Shown here piece after piece: positions 54,400-63,306 of a DNA stretch of 64,000 nucleotides. Position numbers and translations under genes: made by a program. The notes under the pieces are model-generated. The model ran no database searches and was not told where the DNA came from. It saw only the letters and a program-made list of their open reading frames with translations. Numbering within the stretch: position 1 is the first letter of the stretch; each line of letters begins with the position of its first letter. The stretch spans positions 1 to 64,000 of the forward strand of contig NZ_FNDP01000004.1 of NCBI RefSeq assembly GCF_900100545.1, written 5' to 3'. Source of the stretch: Pseudobutyrivibrio sp. 49 (GTDB lineage: Bacteria; Bacillota; Clostridia; Lachnospirales; Lachnospiraceae).

Positions 54400-54486
54400 T
54401 TTCACTCCTAAAACGATTAATATATATACAATATACCAATAATTGACCAAATAATCATCTATTTTCGATACAATTATGATAATTTT

Positions 54487-56847
54487 TTAGCTAATTCTTA
54501 TATCTGTAAGAGCAACCTGGTCTCCACTGATTGTTACATACACATCCTTTGTTCCATCTTTAATGGTGGTTACATTCTCAATTGTGATTCCCATGTTTTC
54601 AGTAGAAAGACTGATGTTGTTTCCCTTTCTAACAAAGGAGATTGAACACTCCATCCCCACCTTATTTTGCTCCTTCCATACATCCCAGCCTGGGAAAGTC
54701 TCCTTCTTCTTCATTGAAAACTTGTTTTCAGCAACAGCCTCATCAGAAGAAATCTCCCCATTTATTTTGATTAATGCAAATTCTCTGTAATTTTCTCCAT
54801 TTACCTTCTTGTCATCTGAGGAATAGAGAACAATATATGGGCAGTGCCATACAAGACTGGCAGAAGGAAGACTCATTGTATGGAAATCAAGCTTCATCTT
54901 ATCCTCCAGTAGCACTCCCTTTGTAGAAGAAGAACGATACTGATCAATCTGTACATTTGCCAAATCGGATTCCATTCGATTTATATAGCTTTCAGTCTCC
55001 ACAATCTTTGGAATATCCACTTCTCTTATCTTCTCATTGCTGATATCCACCTTTATATCGTATAAACGGCAGCCTTCTCCAGTAAGAGCAATATAAGCCG
55101 CCTTCGAACGATCAGGCAAGGCCACTATGACATCAACCTTTCCTTTTGGACTGAAGAGCTCCAGCTTTATATGATCCTCGTATTTGGCAGCAATTATCTC
55201 ATAGTTGCCCTCCACTTCATTTATATCTGTCTCTGTTAGCGACTGAACATGAAGATTCTTGGCTGCAGTGGTAATAGCCTTTCCATCAAACCATACCTCT
55301 CCATATTCCAGATAATGATATGCATCAATTGCCTTTTTGTTTTCATGAACATAACCATCAAAAGCATCAAAAAGCAAAACAGCAGGCTCACTGAATCCGC
55401 CAGAGCGCATTTCATTTTTCTTCACCTTAAAGCTAATTTTAGTAAATTCCTGAATCATCGGAATTCCTACAGTAGTGGCATCACGATAGGCTCCACATTC
55501 CAGCTCTTTCTCTATCAAAGACGGAATATCCTTGATGTCATAGTTGTTCTCCATATCAAGAATTCGAACCATAAGGGCAGATATTTCCGGATCAAATTTT
55601 ATCCCTGCCTGCTTAATGAATTCCTCTCGAATGGTCTGAAGTGGAAGTGGACCTCTATAGCTTCTTCTAGAGGTCATGGCATCATAAGCATCAGCCACAC
55701 CCACTATTCTTGCGATTTCTGGAATGGTATTCCCCTTTAACTTCAGAGGATAACCACTTCCATCATATCTCTCATGGCTGTAAAGAGCCGCCTCCTGTAA
55801 ATAAGGATATTCTTTAATACTTGAAAGAATATCACTACTGAGCACTGGAACTCGCTCAATTATTTTTCGCTCCTCATCAGTAAGCTTTTCCTTTTGTTCC
55901 AACACCTCATCAGGTATACTTACCAAACCAACATTATGAAGAAGAGCTGCATAATAAATCTCATCACACTCTTCCTCCGATTTTCCCATCATCACAGCTA
56001 TTTCTCTGGCAAGTCTTGAAACACGAGCAGCGTGACCAACTGAGTACTCATCTCTTTGTTCGACTGCTGCCATAAATGCTGTGGCAGTCTGGTCGAAAAG
56101 ACGCTTGGCACTCTTCTTCTCTTCTTCCAAAATCTTCATCTCATGATTATGTGCATTCAATACTGTCTCGTTTATATCAAGATAGGTAAATATGTATAGG
56201 AAAATTGAAACCATGGCCATTGACATATTTACAATAGATATTCCGTATGCAAACACCTGAACAATAGCTATTACAATAGGAACAAAAATGTAGGCAACCA
56301 TTGCTCCGTATATCCATTTACTCATAATATGTCTATATTGTTGGATAACTGTATACTGAATAATTGGGCAGACAACTGGAATAATGTAGCAAATAAGAAA
56401 ACCAGGTCCCCTGTGATACAAATTATTCTCATCAAAGTAATAAAACAAGCCTGTAATCTGAGAGAACACAACAAGAATCATTTCAAGTATAGCTAGAATA
56501 CTTACAATGGTAATTCTCACTGGGATTCTCTCTAGCTTTCTGCTTTTTACCAATAAATCCTTAAGATACAAATTAAATCCATAGACAATACATGGTGTTA
56601 AGAAAAAAACAAAGAAATTGCTTACTCTAACCATTATGAAGCCCATGGCGCTTGTATCTCCTGAGTAAATATATGCTAATCTGTCAAAGAAAAGCAAAAA
56701 GGCCGCTACAAGCTCCATAAAAATAAGAATGAACTTGGTTCGCTTATCCAAAAATCTTGTAATCAAAAGCATCAGAACAAAGCACAGGCAGGCTGCGCTT
56801 AGTGCAAACATAATATCCAATTGATAAGCTCGAAATAGATCAAACAT
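54487..56847 (-). CDS. 7TM HD-GYP-like protein with degenerate active site
   Basis: A 786-residue paralogue of the protein at 5953-8334: seven membrane segments (1-225), an HD-GYP domain (about 255-400) and two tandem C-terminal modules (paired motifs YLEYGEVWFDG / YREFALIKING and LTGEGCRLYDIKV / ISGDQVALTDIRI). The core HD is HN (LLHNVGLVSIP, Asn at residue 305) and the usual Lys is Leu; the HHE motif is SHE. The GYP and VADAYDAMTS parts are kept. With metal and general-acid residues lost it is unlikely to cleave c-di-GMP and may bind it instead (inference). It lies 19 nt after the hybrid kinase gene. Confidence 0.85.
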   Translation of the reverse strand: MFDLFRAYQLDIMFALSAACLCFVLMLLITRFLDKRTKFILIFMELVAAFLLFFDRLAYIYSGDTSAMGFIMVRVSNFFVFFLTPCIVYGFNLYLKDLLVKSRKLERIPVRITIVSILAILEMILVVFSQITGLFYYFDENNLYHRGPGFLICYIIPVVCPIIQYTVIQQYRHIMSKWIYGAMVAYIFVPIVIAIVQVFAYGISIVNMSMAMVSIFLYIFTYLDINETVLNAHNHEMKILEEEKKSAKRLFDQTATAFMAAVEQRDEYSVGHAARVSRLAREIAVMMGKSEEECDEIYYAALLHNVGLVSIPDEVLEQKEKLTDEERKIIERVPVLSSDILSSIKEYPYLQEAALYSHERYDGSGYPLKLKGNTIPEIARIVGVADAYDAMTSRRSYRGPLPLQTIREEFIKQAGIKFDPEISALMVRILDMENNYDIKDIPSLIEKELECGAYRDATTVGIPMIQEFTKISFKVKKNEMRSGGFSEPAVLLFDAFDGYVHENKKAIDAYHYLEYGEVWFDGKAITTAAKNLHVQSLTETDINEVEGNYEIIAAKYEDHIKLELFSPKGKVDVIVALPDRSKAAYIALTGEGCRLYDIKVDISNEKIREVDIPKIVETESYINRMESDLANVQIDQYRSSSTKGVLLEDKMKLDFHTMSLPSASLVWHCPYIVLYSSDDKKVNGENYREFALIKINGEISSDEAVAENKFSMKKKETFPGWDVWKEQNKVGMECSISFVRKGNNISLSTENMGITIENVTTIKDGTKDVYVTISGDQVALTDIRIS

Positions 56848-56866
56848 AGGTTATCCCCCACATTTA

Positions 56867-59800
56867 TTATTTGTTCTCAAGCCATTCTTCCATGGCATCC
56901 CAGTCGAAAACTTTAAGCATTTTTGACAAATCGTAAATACGAATAGCATCCTCTTCTGGAAGCTTGTATTCCATAAGTCCATCCAGAATCATCGATACAG
57001 CATCAAAATCCATCTGTGGAATCACCTCAGCAAGAGCATTATATGCATCACTTAGCATATCCTCTGGCACAGGTTCTTTTCCATCATCATCTGCCATTAC
57101 TCCATTGATAGCTTTTAGCTTATCCTTAAATTCATTGTACTGTTCTATGAAGGCGGCATTATTAGCATCAATAAACTCCACATCATTTCTATTTCCCGCA
57201 TCCTCAAGCTGAGCTGCAAGATTCGAAAGCTCCAAGGCGCCTATGATTCGACATGAACTCTTTAACGCATGAATCTTAATAGTGTATAGTCTGACGTTAC
57301 CTTCCTCGTATGCATCAGTAATTACCCTTGTATTGGAATCGATGGTATCAAGGAACAAATCAAGAGCGAAAATAAAGCTTTCAATTCCACCTGAATTCTT
57401 AATACCGTCATCGACAGAGATTCCCTCCACACTATTAATCCATAACATGTTTTCAGGAAGTTCTTTAAGCTCCTCTACTGTTTCATCTCTTGTAAACTTC
57501 TCTACCATTGATTCTGGAAGATGACGAAGAATTGTCTTCTCCAAAATTTCAGGTTCAACAGGCTTTGCCAAATAACCATTGAAGCCCTTTGAAACATAGA
57601 AATCCTCTCCTGCTGTGGAATTGGCAGTAAGTGCGTAAACTGGCACCTCTGGCTCAAACTCACGAATCTTCTCCAAGGTTTCTATTCCATCCATACCTGG
57701 CATCATATGGTCTAAAAGGATAATATCAAAGTGATTTACCCTGATTTTATCGATGGCATCCTCACCACTTGTTGATGTAGTTACAAATACTCTTGTAGCT
57801 TTAAGAAGTCCCTTGATAACATTAAGGTTCATAGGGTTGTCATCCACAACAAGAATATCTGCGTCCGGTGCAATAAACTGTGGCACATAAGGTCCCTTAG
57901 CACCTGTATCCTCATGTTCGAGGAACAAGCCGATTGGTGTTGCATCTACAATCTTCTGATTCAAAGTCAGTATAAACTCTGAGCCTTCGCCATAAGTACT
58001 TTCACACCAAAGCTGTCCACTCATCAGCTCAGCAAATCTTCTAGAGATATCAAGGCCAAGGCCTGTTCCTTGGATTGCCACATTTCGTTCTTCGTCAAGA
58101 CGTTCGTAGGCTGTGAAGAGTCGTTCCATATCCTCATCCTTAACACCGATACCTGTATCCTTAACGGAAATACGAAGTGAACATACCTCATTTTCACGGG
58201 CGTCCATAGAAACATTTAAAATAAAACCACCCTTTTCCGTATACTTCACAGCATTGGTAAGAAGATTAAGGACGATTTGCTTAATCTTTCCCATATCTCC
58301 ATACAGACGCTTAGGCATTATCTCATCCACAACAACATCAAAGGTAAGCTCCTTTTCAATACTTCGAACACGAATCATTGAAACAATGGAACGAAGCATA
58401 TCCTGAACATCATACTCCTGCTCCACAAGATGCATCTTACCCGATTCAATCTTAGAAATATCAAGAAGGTCATTGATAAGTCCAAGAAGAGACTCTGTGG
58501 CATTTCTAATATCAAAGGCATAATTCATCATAGACATGAAATAATCCTTTGGAACACCTCTTGCGTCTTCACGCATAACCATCTCGTTCATTCCCATGAT
58601 TGTATTGATAGGAGTTCTGATTTCATGGGACATGTTGGCAAGGAAGCGGGATTTTGATAAGTTGGCTCTCTCAGCCTCCTCCTTTGCCTTGCTGATTTCT
58701 ATATACTGACGACGAATAATTGTAGTACCCATTACTCGCCATACAATAACAGCTGTAGCTATGGCAATTAATGCCAGAATAAATATTCTAAAGGCCCATA
58801 GTTCTCCAAGTCTTGGAGACTTCTTTATACTGAAGGTTTCATCCTGAAGTACTGTCTCTGTAGTTGGATCTATAACTTGTAAATGTAAGGTGTAATCTCC
58901 ATATGGAAGAGATGTATATTCCAAAGAAGACATTTTACTTTTCTGGATAGTTACACCTTCATCACTGGCTCCCTCAAGAAACATTTTTATAGTTGGATTC
59001 AGTGTTGTATAGTCCATTACAGATGGATTAATCTGAATACGTCCAGTTGATGCAGGTATAGTATATAAGCCCTTGTCATCTGGCTTGATTAATTCATCTC
59101 CACAGTAAACTGAACCAATCATCATTTTAAATTTTCCAAAAGCCGTATAATAATTGTTGAAATTAACCTTAATTGTGCCATCTCTTCCTGGGATATAAAG
59201 ATTTCCCTCATCATCACTATCGCAATAAAGATTACTGGTAAGAGCAAATGGCAAACCATTTTCAACAGTATCAAGTCTATATTCTGTTATTTTATCCTTA
59301 AGCATATCCTCCGCATTTACGGAGAACACTCCATAAGAGGATAATATCCAAGCATTACCATGATCATCAAAATAGATATCATAGTTATTATTGTAAGGAA
59401 ATGATGTAATAGAGCTGATAGTCTCATCCTTTACAAGCTGAATTGAATTGGAGGTGATTAACCAAGTGACGCCATGAGCATCATCCCTTTTTATTTTCAT
59501 TATTACATCACTGGTAAGACCATCTTCTCTGCTTATGTGCTTTACAATTTTTCCCTTGATGGCATAAATTCCGTCTCCATCAGAACCGCACCATACAAAG
59601 CCATCCTCCATCTCCTCAACACAGAGAAATACAGGATTTTTTATTCCCTGCTTTTCCCCATAATTTTCTACGACCTGACCATCTCTTATAATTGTTAAAC
59701 CATCATTAGTTCCAACAAGTGTACTGCCGTCCTTCGCAAACGCGATACAACGCACCTGATTATTTGGCAATCCATTTTGCGTGGTATATCTTGTGATATT

Positions 59801-61078
59801 ACCATCCTTGTCCATGCAGACAAGTCCCTTACTTTTTGTATAAGTGGCTACCCAAAGATTCCCCTTGTCATCTTCCTTTATACAACGAACTCTTGCATCC
59901 TCTATGTAATCCATTAAAGGATGCTCTGTCACTACACCATCTTTTCCAAGAATCTGTATTCCCTGATCTGTGCCCAGATAAAGATATCCATCATAATCAC
60001 AGGTAGCGTTAGTAACCACATGATTAAGTCCTGCCTTTTCACAAAGATTCACGTAGTTGTTAGCAACGACTTTAACAGCACCCAGTGTAGAAGAAGAAAT
60101 CCAGATGTTTCCCTGATAATCAGAGGTTAACATCTCTATGCCGCTTTCAATATCTACATCAAGTAATACAAACTGAAAGTTTTCATCCAGGTAGCCAATC
60201 TTATTAGTAGATGAAATCCATACTCTGCCACAATCATAATTAATCCAATGAATATTCGTAACAGGATGTACATCTATTTTCTTAAATCTATTTAGCTTGT
60301 CCCCAAACTTTCCATAATAAACATACTCGCCAGTTGTACCTAAATAAACATGACCTGGTACATTAGGATCTGCCATTATTGTGGTGATCTGATCAAGCCC
60401 CAAATCTTCACTTCTATATAATTCTGTAATCTGGCAATTATCAATTGCAAAAATTATTCCGCTCGAGGTCTGTCCGTAAATACGTCCCTCACTGTCAATA
60501 TCAAGCTTTAAGACACGCTCCTCATTAAGGCGTTTATCCTCCAGCAGGCATACTTCCATATCCGTATTTACGTAGCACACTCCTGCAGTTGTTCCGACAA
60601 AAATATTCCCTTTAAAATCCTCTACAAAATATCTTATTGAAGAGGATGGAAGTCCATCTAAATATGTAAGTTGAGTTCTCTTTTCTCCTTCTATAACAAC
60701 AACGCCATTATCATTTGTACCAACCCATATCCTGCCCTTGCTATCCTCAAGCATTCCTCTGGCACTAGTAAGCCCTTCATCCGTGCTGAGGCGTTGAAAA
60801 TTAGTTCCGTCATAAGTCGTTACACCACTATAACCACCTATCCACACATGACCGTCAGACTCCCCTAAAATACACATAGAATCAGAGGTAGGCAAACCGT
60901 TGGAGGAATCATAAAGCTTTGATGAATAGCCCACTCCTGGTATCTGCTCTGTTACAGCGTAACCTCCGCCATATACCTGATAAATATTTTCTTCTTCTGT
61001 TTCTTCAGCGTAAAGCTTGAAATTCAGTCCGATTAAACTGATAAGACCAAGTAATGCTATAAGTTTTATCTTCTTCAA
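56867..61078 (-). CDS. Hybrid histidine kinase with ligand propeller, receiver and Hpt
   Basis: A 1403-residue kinase with signal peptide, two-component-regulator propeller (about 40-680), Y_Y_Y domain, membrane segment (about 765), HisKA with phospho-His near residue 818 (NMSHEIRTPINT), HATPase (DTGIGV, GTGLGLD), receiver with Asp near 1123 (ILLDHMMPGMDG), Hpt with His near 1270 (KIHALKSSCRIIGA) and a C-terminal helical module. All phosphorelay residues are intact, unlike the paralogue at 8351-12379. The extracellular part is the layout known from Bacteroides hybrid systems, but with Hpt instead of AraC output. TTG 61078 with AAGGAG 6 nt upstream is preferred; ATG 61102 overlaps the upstream stop but has no ribosome site. 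Confidence 0.9.
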   Translation of the reverse strand: MKKIKLIALLGLISLIGLNFKLYAEETEEENIYQVYGGGYAVTEQIPGVGYSSKLYDSSNGLPTSDSMCILGESDGHVWIGGYSGVTTYDGTNFQRLSTDEGLTSARGMLEDSKGRIWVGTNDNGVVVIEGEKRTQLTYLDGLPSSSIRYFVEDFKGNIFVGTTAGVCYVNTDMEVCLLEDKRLNEERVLKLDIDSEGRIYGQTSSGIIFAIDNCQITELYRSEDLGLDQITTIMADPNVPGHVYLGTTGEYVYYGKFGDKLNRFKKIDVHPVTNIHWINYDCGRVWISSTNKIGYLDENFQFVLLDVDIESGIEMLTSDYQGNIWISSSTLGAVKVVANNYVNLCEKAGLNHVVTNATCDYDGYLYLGTDQGIQILGKDGVVTEHPLMDYIEDARVRCIKEDDKGNLWVATYTKSKGLVCMDKDGNITRYTTQNGLPNNQVRCIAFAKDGSTLVGTNDGLTIIRDGQVVENYGEKQGIKNPVFLCVEEMEDGFVWCGSDGDGIYAIKGKIVKHISREDGLTSDVIMKIKRDDAHGVTWLITSNSIQLVKDETISSITSFPYNNNYDIYFDDHGNAWILSSYGVFSVNAEDMLKDKITEYRLDTVENGLPFALTSNLYCDSDDEGNLYIPGRDGTIKVNFNNYYTAFGKFKMMIGSVYCGDELIKPDDKGLYTIPASTGRIQINPSVMDYTTLNPTIKMFLEGASDEGVTIQKSKMSSLEYTSLPYGDYTLHLQVIDPTTETVLQDETFSIKKSPRLGELWAFRIFILALIAIATAVIVWRVMGTTIIRRQYIEISKAKEEAERANLSKSRFLANMSHEIRTPINTIMGMNEMVMREDARGVPKDYFMSMMNYAFDIRNATESLLGLINDLLDISKIESGKMHLVEQEYDVQDMLRSIVSMIRVRSIEKELTFDVVVDEIMPKRLYGDMGKIKQIVLNLLTNAVKYTEKGGFILNVSMDARENEVCSLRISVKDTGIGVKDEDMERLFTAYERLDEERNVAIQGTGLGLDISRRFAELMSGQLWCESTYGEGSEFILTLNQKIVDATPIGLFLEHEDTGAKGPYVPQFIAPDADILVVDDNPMNLNVIKGLLKATRVFVTTSTSGEDAIDKIRVNHFDIILLDHMMPGMDGIETLEKIREFEPEVPVYALTANSTAGEDFYVSKGFNGYLAKPVEPEILEKTILRHLPESMVEKFTRDETVEELKELPENMLWINSVEGISVDDGIKNSGGIESFIFALDLFLDTIDSNTRVITDAYEEGNVRLYTIKIHALKSSCRIIGALELSNLAAQLEDAGNRNDVEFIDANNAAFIEQYNEFKDKLKAINGVMADDDGKEPVPEDMLSDAYNALAEVIPQMDFDAVSMILDGLMEYKLPEEDAIRIYDLSKMLKVFDWDAMEEWLENK

Positions 61079-61101
61079 AACAGTCTCCTTATGGAATGGC
61101 A

Positions 61102-63270
61102 TTAACCATGATTCTTGTTATACTTTCTATAAACGACTCGTATTTCAGGAAGTGAATCTACAAAAGCCTCCACACACTTAGGATCAAATTTAGTTCCGGC
61201 ATTTTTCTTAATATATTCGATGCCTTCTTCAACTGAATACTGTACACCTTTTACTTTGGAGGAAGTGATTACATCAAAGGTGTCTGCCACCGCCATTATT
61301 CTGGCAGAAAGAGGAATAACTTCACCATGAAGTCCTTCTGGGTATCCTGTTCCATCCCAATTTTCATGATGATAGGCAGCCATGTTTCTTGCCTCCTTCA
61401 GGTAGTTCTCACCTGCTACCGTTGTAATGGCATTTTCCATAATCTTCTTTCCAGCAATAGTATGAGTTCTTTTTATCTCCTCTTCCTCTGGTGTTAGAAC
61501 CCCTTCCTTATTCAAAATAGAATCTGGAACATTAATTTTTCCTATATCATGTAAAGGTGCACTTCGAACAACATCTGAGATAAACTTCGGTGTTACTTTA
61601 CCTGGATAATAGCCCTTTTCCTCTAATCCCTCAGCAATAATCTTCACATAAGCAGCGGTTTTTTGAATATGAGAACCACTGTTTACATCACGATTTTCAA
61701 CCAAATCTGCCATGGTAATAATCAGACCATCCTGCATCTTTGCAGTGTTCTCATTAAAATTACGGATGCTTCGAATCTGTTCAGCCTGATTAAGAGCCAT
61801 GTTGCATATAGAATGATAAAGCTTCTCTATCTCATCGTTAGTATGAATATTTATCTTACGAAGTCTTCGCACTGCATTGTCTATCTCCACCTGATTGTCT
61901 CCAGCCTTTACAAAGCTTTCTACTCCAAGACCTATACTACTTATTGGATAGACCAGATAGGTACCAGTAGACCAAATACCATATCCAAGAATAGCAATAA
62001 CAATAGATGCCATAATGAGAAGAATTCGCCACATAAAGTCAAATACATATTCCGCTACATAAGACATGGAAACATCGGCACCTGCATAACATACACAATT
62101 CCCCTCCGAATCAAACACAGGTATAAAAGCTGTCATAATCCAGCTCCAGCTGTTATCTGATTCAGTAGGTGGGATTACTTTTCCTTCATGGAAATCATCA
62201 ACATAGCATAAGAATTCTTCGTCTAAACGAATTCTCTCTCCTGGCTTAATTCCTTCTGCGTCCCCATCATAGCCATAGCCTTCGTAATCACTACTTGCAT
62301 CAAGATCAAATATGAAGACCATATCCTCACCCTCAATCTTAACTAGATAAAGATATGCTACACCTACTGCATTCTCTCGAATTTTATATAAAATGTCTTC
62401 CGTTTCTTTATAGCCTGGGTAAGTCTCACCATAGGTTATATATTCATCTATCTTTTCCGGATCCACAATGGATGCCGCAAAGGTAGCTGCAGATGTTGCA
62501 ATCTCAGCCTTCTCATTCACATCCTTTTTATAATATAGGCGAAGCTCTATTATTGACATCATTGCAATAACCAAAATAGACACACCAAAAAGTAGCAGGG
62601 CAAGTCTGGTTCTCATGGAAAAATCTGTTGCCTTCCCCCACTGTCTCATAGCAACAAGCTCATCTTCCGTCAGTGGCGTCTGCTTCCAACTACTTATACT
62701 TATCTTTTGTTTGATTTTCTCCGGAATAAAATGCTGGATATTTAGGGCAAGTCCAATGGAAATACCCTTATCAAAAATATTAACAACTGTATTAGTAATA
62801 AAAAAGGTTGTGGCTTTAGAGAAACCTGTAGCCGAAATCAAACCTTCAATAGAATTTGCTATAAAAGGATTTTGTGGTGCGAGAAACAAATGCCACTGAA
62901 TATATGCACCAACGCCTCCACTCATTAATCCTGCTGAAAGAACAAAAAGAATCTTATATATGAAACTGCGATTGGCATACTTCCACTCGTAGACTGCTGC
63001 AAGTATGGCAATAAAAATATTAATAATGGCAAAATACATGGAAACCCCGTTATAGATAGTGCAAAGGGCGTTAGTAAGAAGTGCCGTGAAGATTCCTGGC
63101 AAAAGTCCACCCATACATGAAACAAGTATGGTACCTATTGTATCTAGAAAAAGAGGCAATCCAAGAATTGAACAAATAAACGCAAGCAAAACATTAATGG
63201 CTATTCCGATAAGTATAAATAGCCATCCACACCAATCATATTCTTTTATCTTCTGCGAAATATTTTTCAA
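61102..63270 (-). CDS. Membrane HD-GYP protein with ECF-S-like N-terminus
   Basis: A 722-residue paralogue of the protein at 12379-14508. It has about six N-terminal membrane segments resembling an ECF-transporter S component (LPLFLDTIGTILVSC), an extracellular sensing domain (about 245-410, with YAGADVSMSYVAEYV as in Cache-type domains), a membrane segment, a HAMP-like linker and a complete HD-GYP domain: APLHDIGKINVP, YHHENWDGTGYP and IMAVADTFDVIT. It should degrade cyclic di-GMP. TTG 63270 lies 7 nt after GGGGAGG; TTG 63276 is too close. Its stop overlaps a possible kinase start (TAATG). Confidence 0.87.
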   Translation of the reverse strand: MKNISQKIKEYDWCGWLFILIGIAINVLLAFICSILGLPLFLDTIGTILVSCMGGLLPGIFTALLTNALCTIYNGVSMYFAIINIFIAILAAVYEWKYANRSFIYKILFVLSAGLMSGGVGAYIQWHLFLAPQNPFIANSIEGLISATGFSKATTFFITNTVVNIFDKGISIGLALNIQHFIPEKIKQKISISSWKQTPLTEDELVAMRQWGKATDFSMRTRLALLLFGVSILVIAMMSIIELRLYYKKDVNEKAEIATSAATFAASIVDPEKIDEYITYGETYPGYKETEDILYKIRENAVGVAYLYLVKIEGEDMVFIFDLDASSDYEGYGYDGDAEGIKPGERIRLDEEFLCYVDDFHEGKVIPPTESDNSWSWIMTAFIPVFDSEGNCVCYAGADVSMSYVAEYVFDFMWRILLIMASIVIAILGYGIWSTGTYLVYPISSIGLGVESFVKAGDNQVEIDNAVRRLRKINIHTNDEIEKLYHSICNMALNQAEQIRSIRNFNENTAKMQDGLIITMADLVENRDVNSGSHIQKTAAYVKIIAEGLEEKGYYPGKVTPKFISDVVRSAPLHDIGKINVPDSILNKEGVLTPEEEEIKRTHTIAGKKIMENAITTVAGENYLKEARNMAAYHHENWDGTGYPEGLHGEVIPLSARIMAVADTFDVITSSKVKGVQYSVEEGIEYIKKNAGTKFDPKCVEAFVDSLPEIRVVYRKYNKNHG

Positions 63271-63306
63271 GTTCAAGCCTCCCCATTACCTTTTTTTCAT
63301 TAAACT

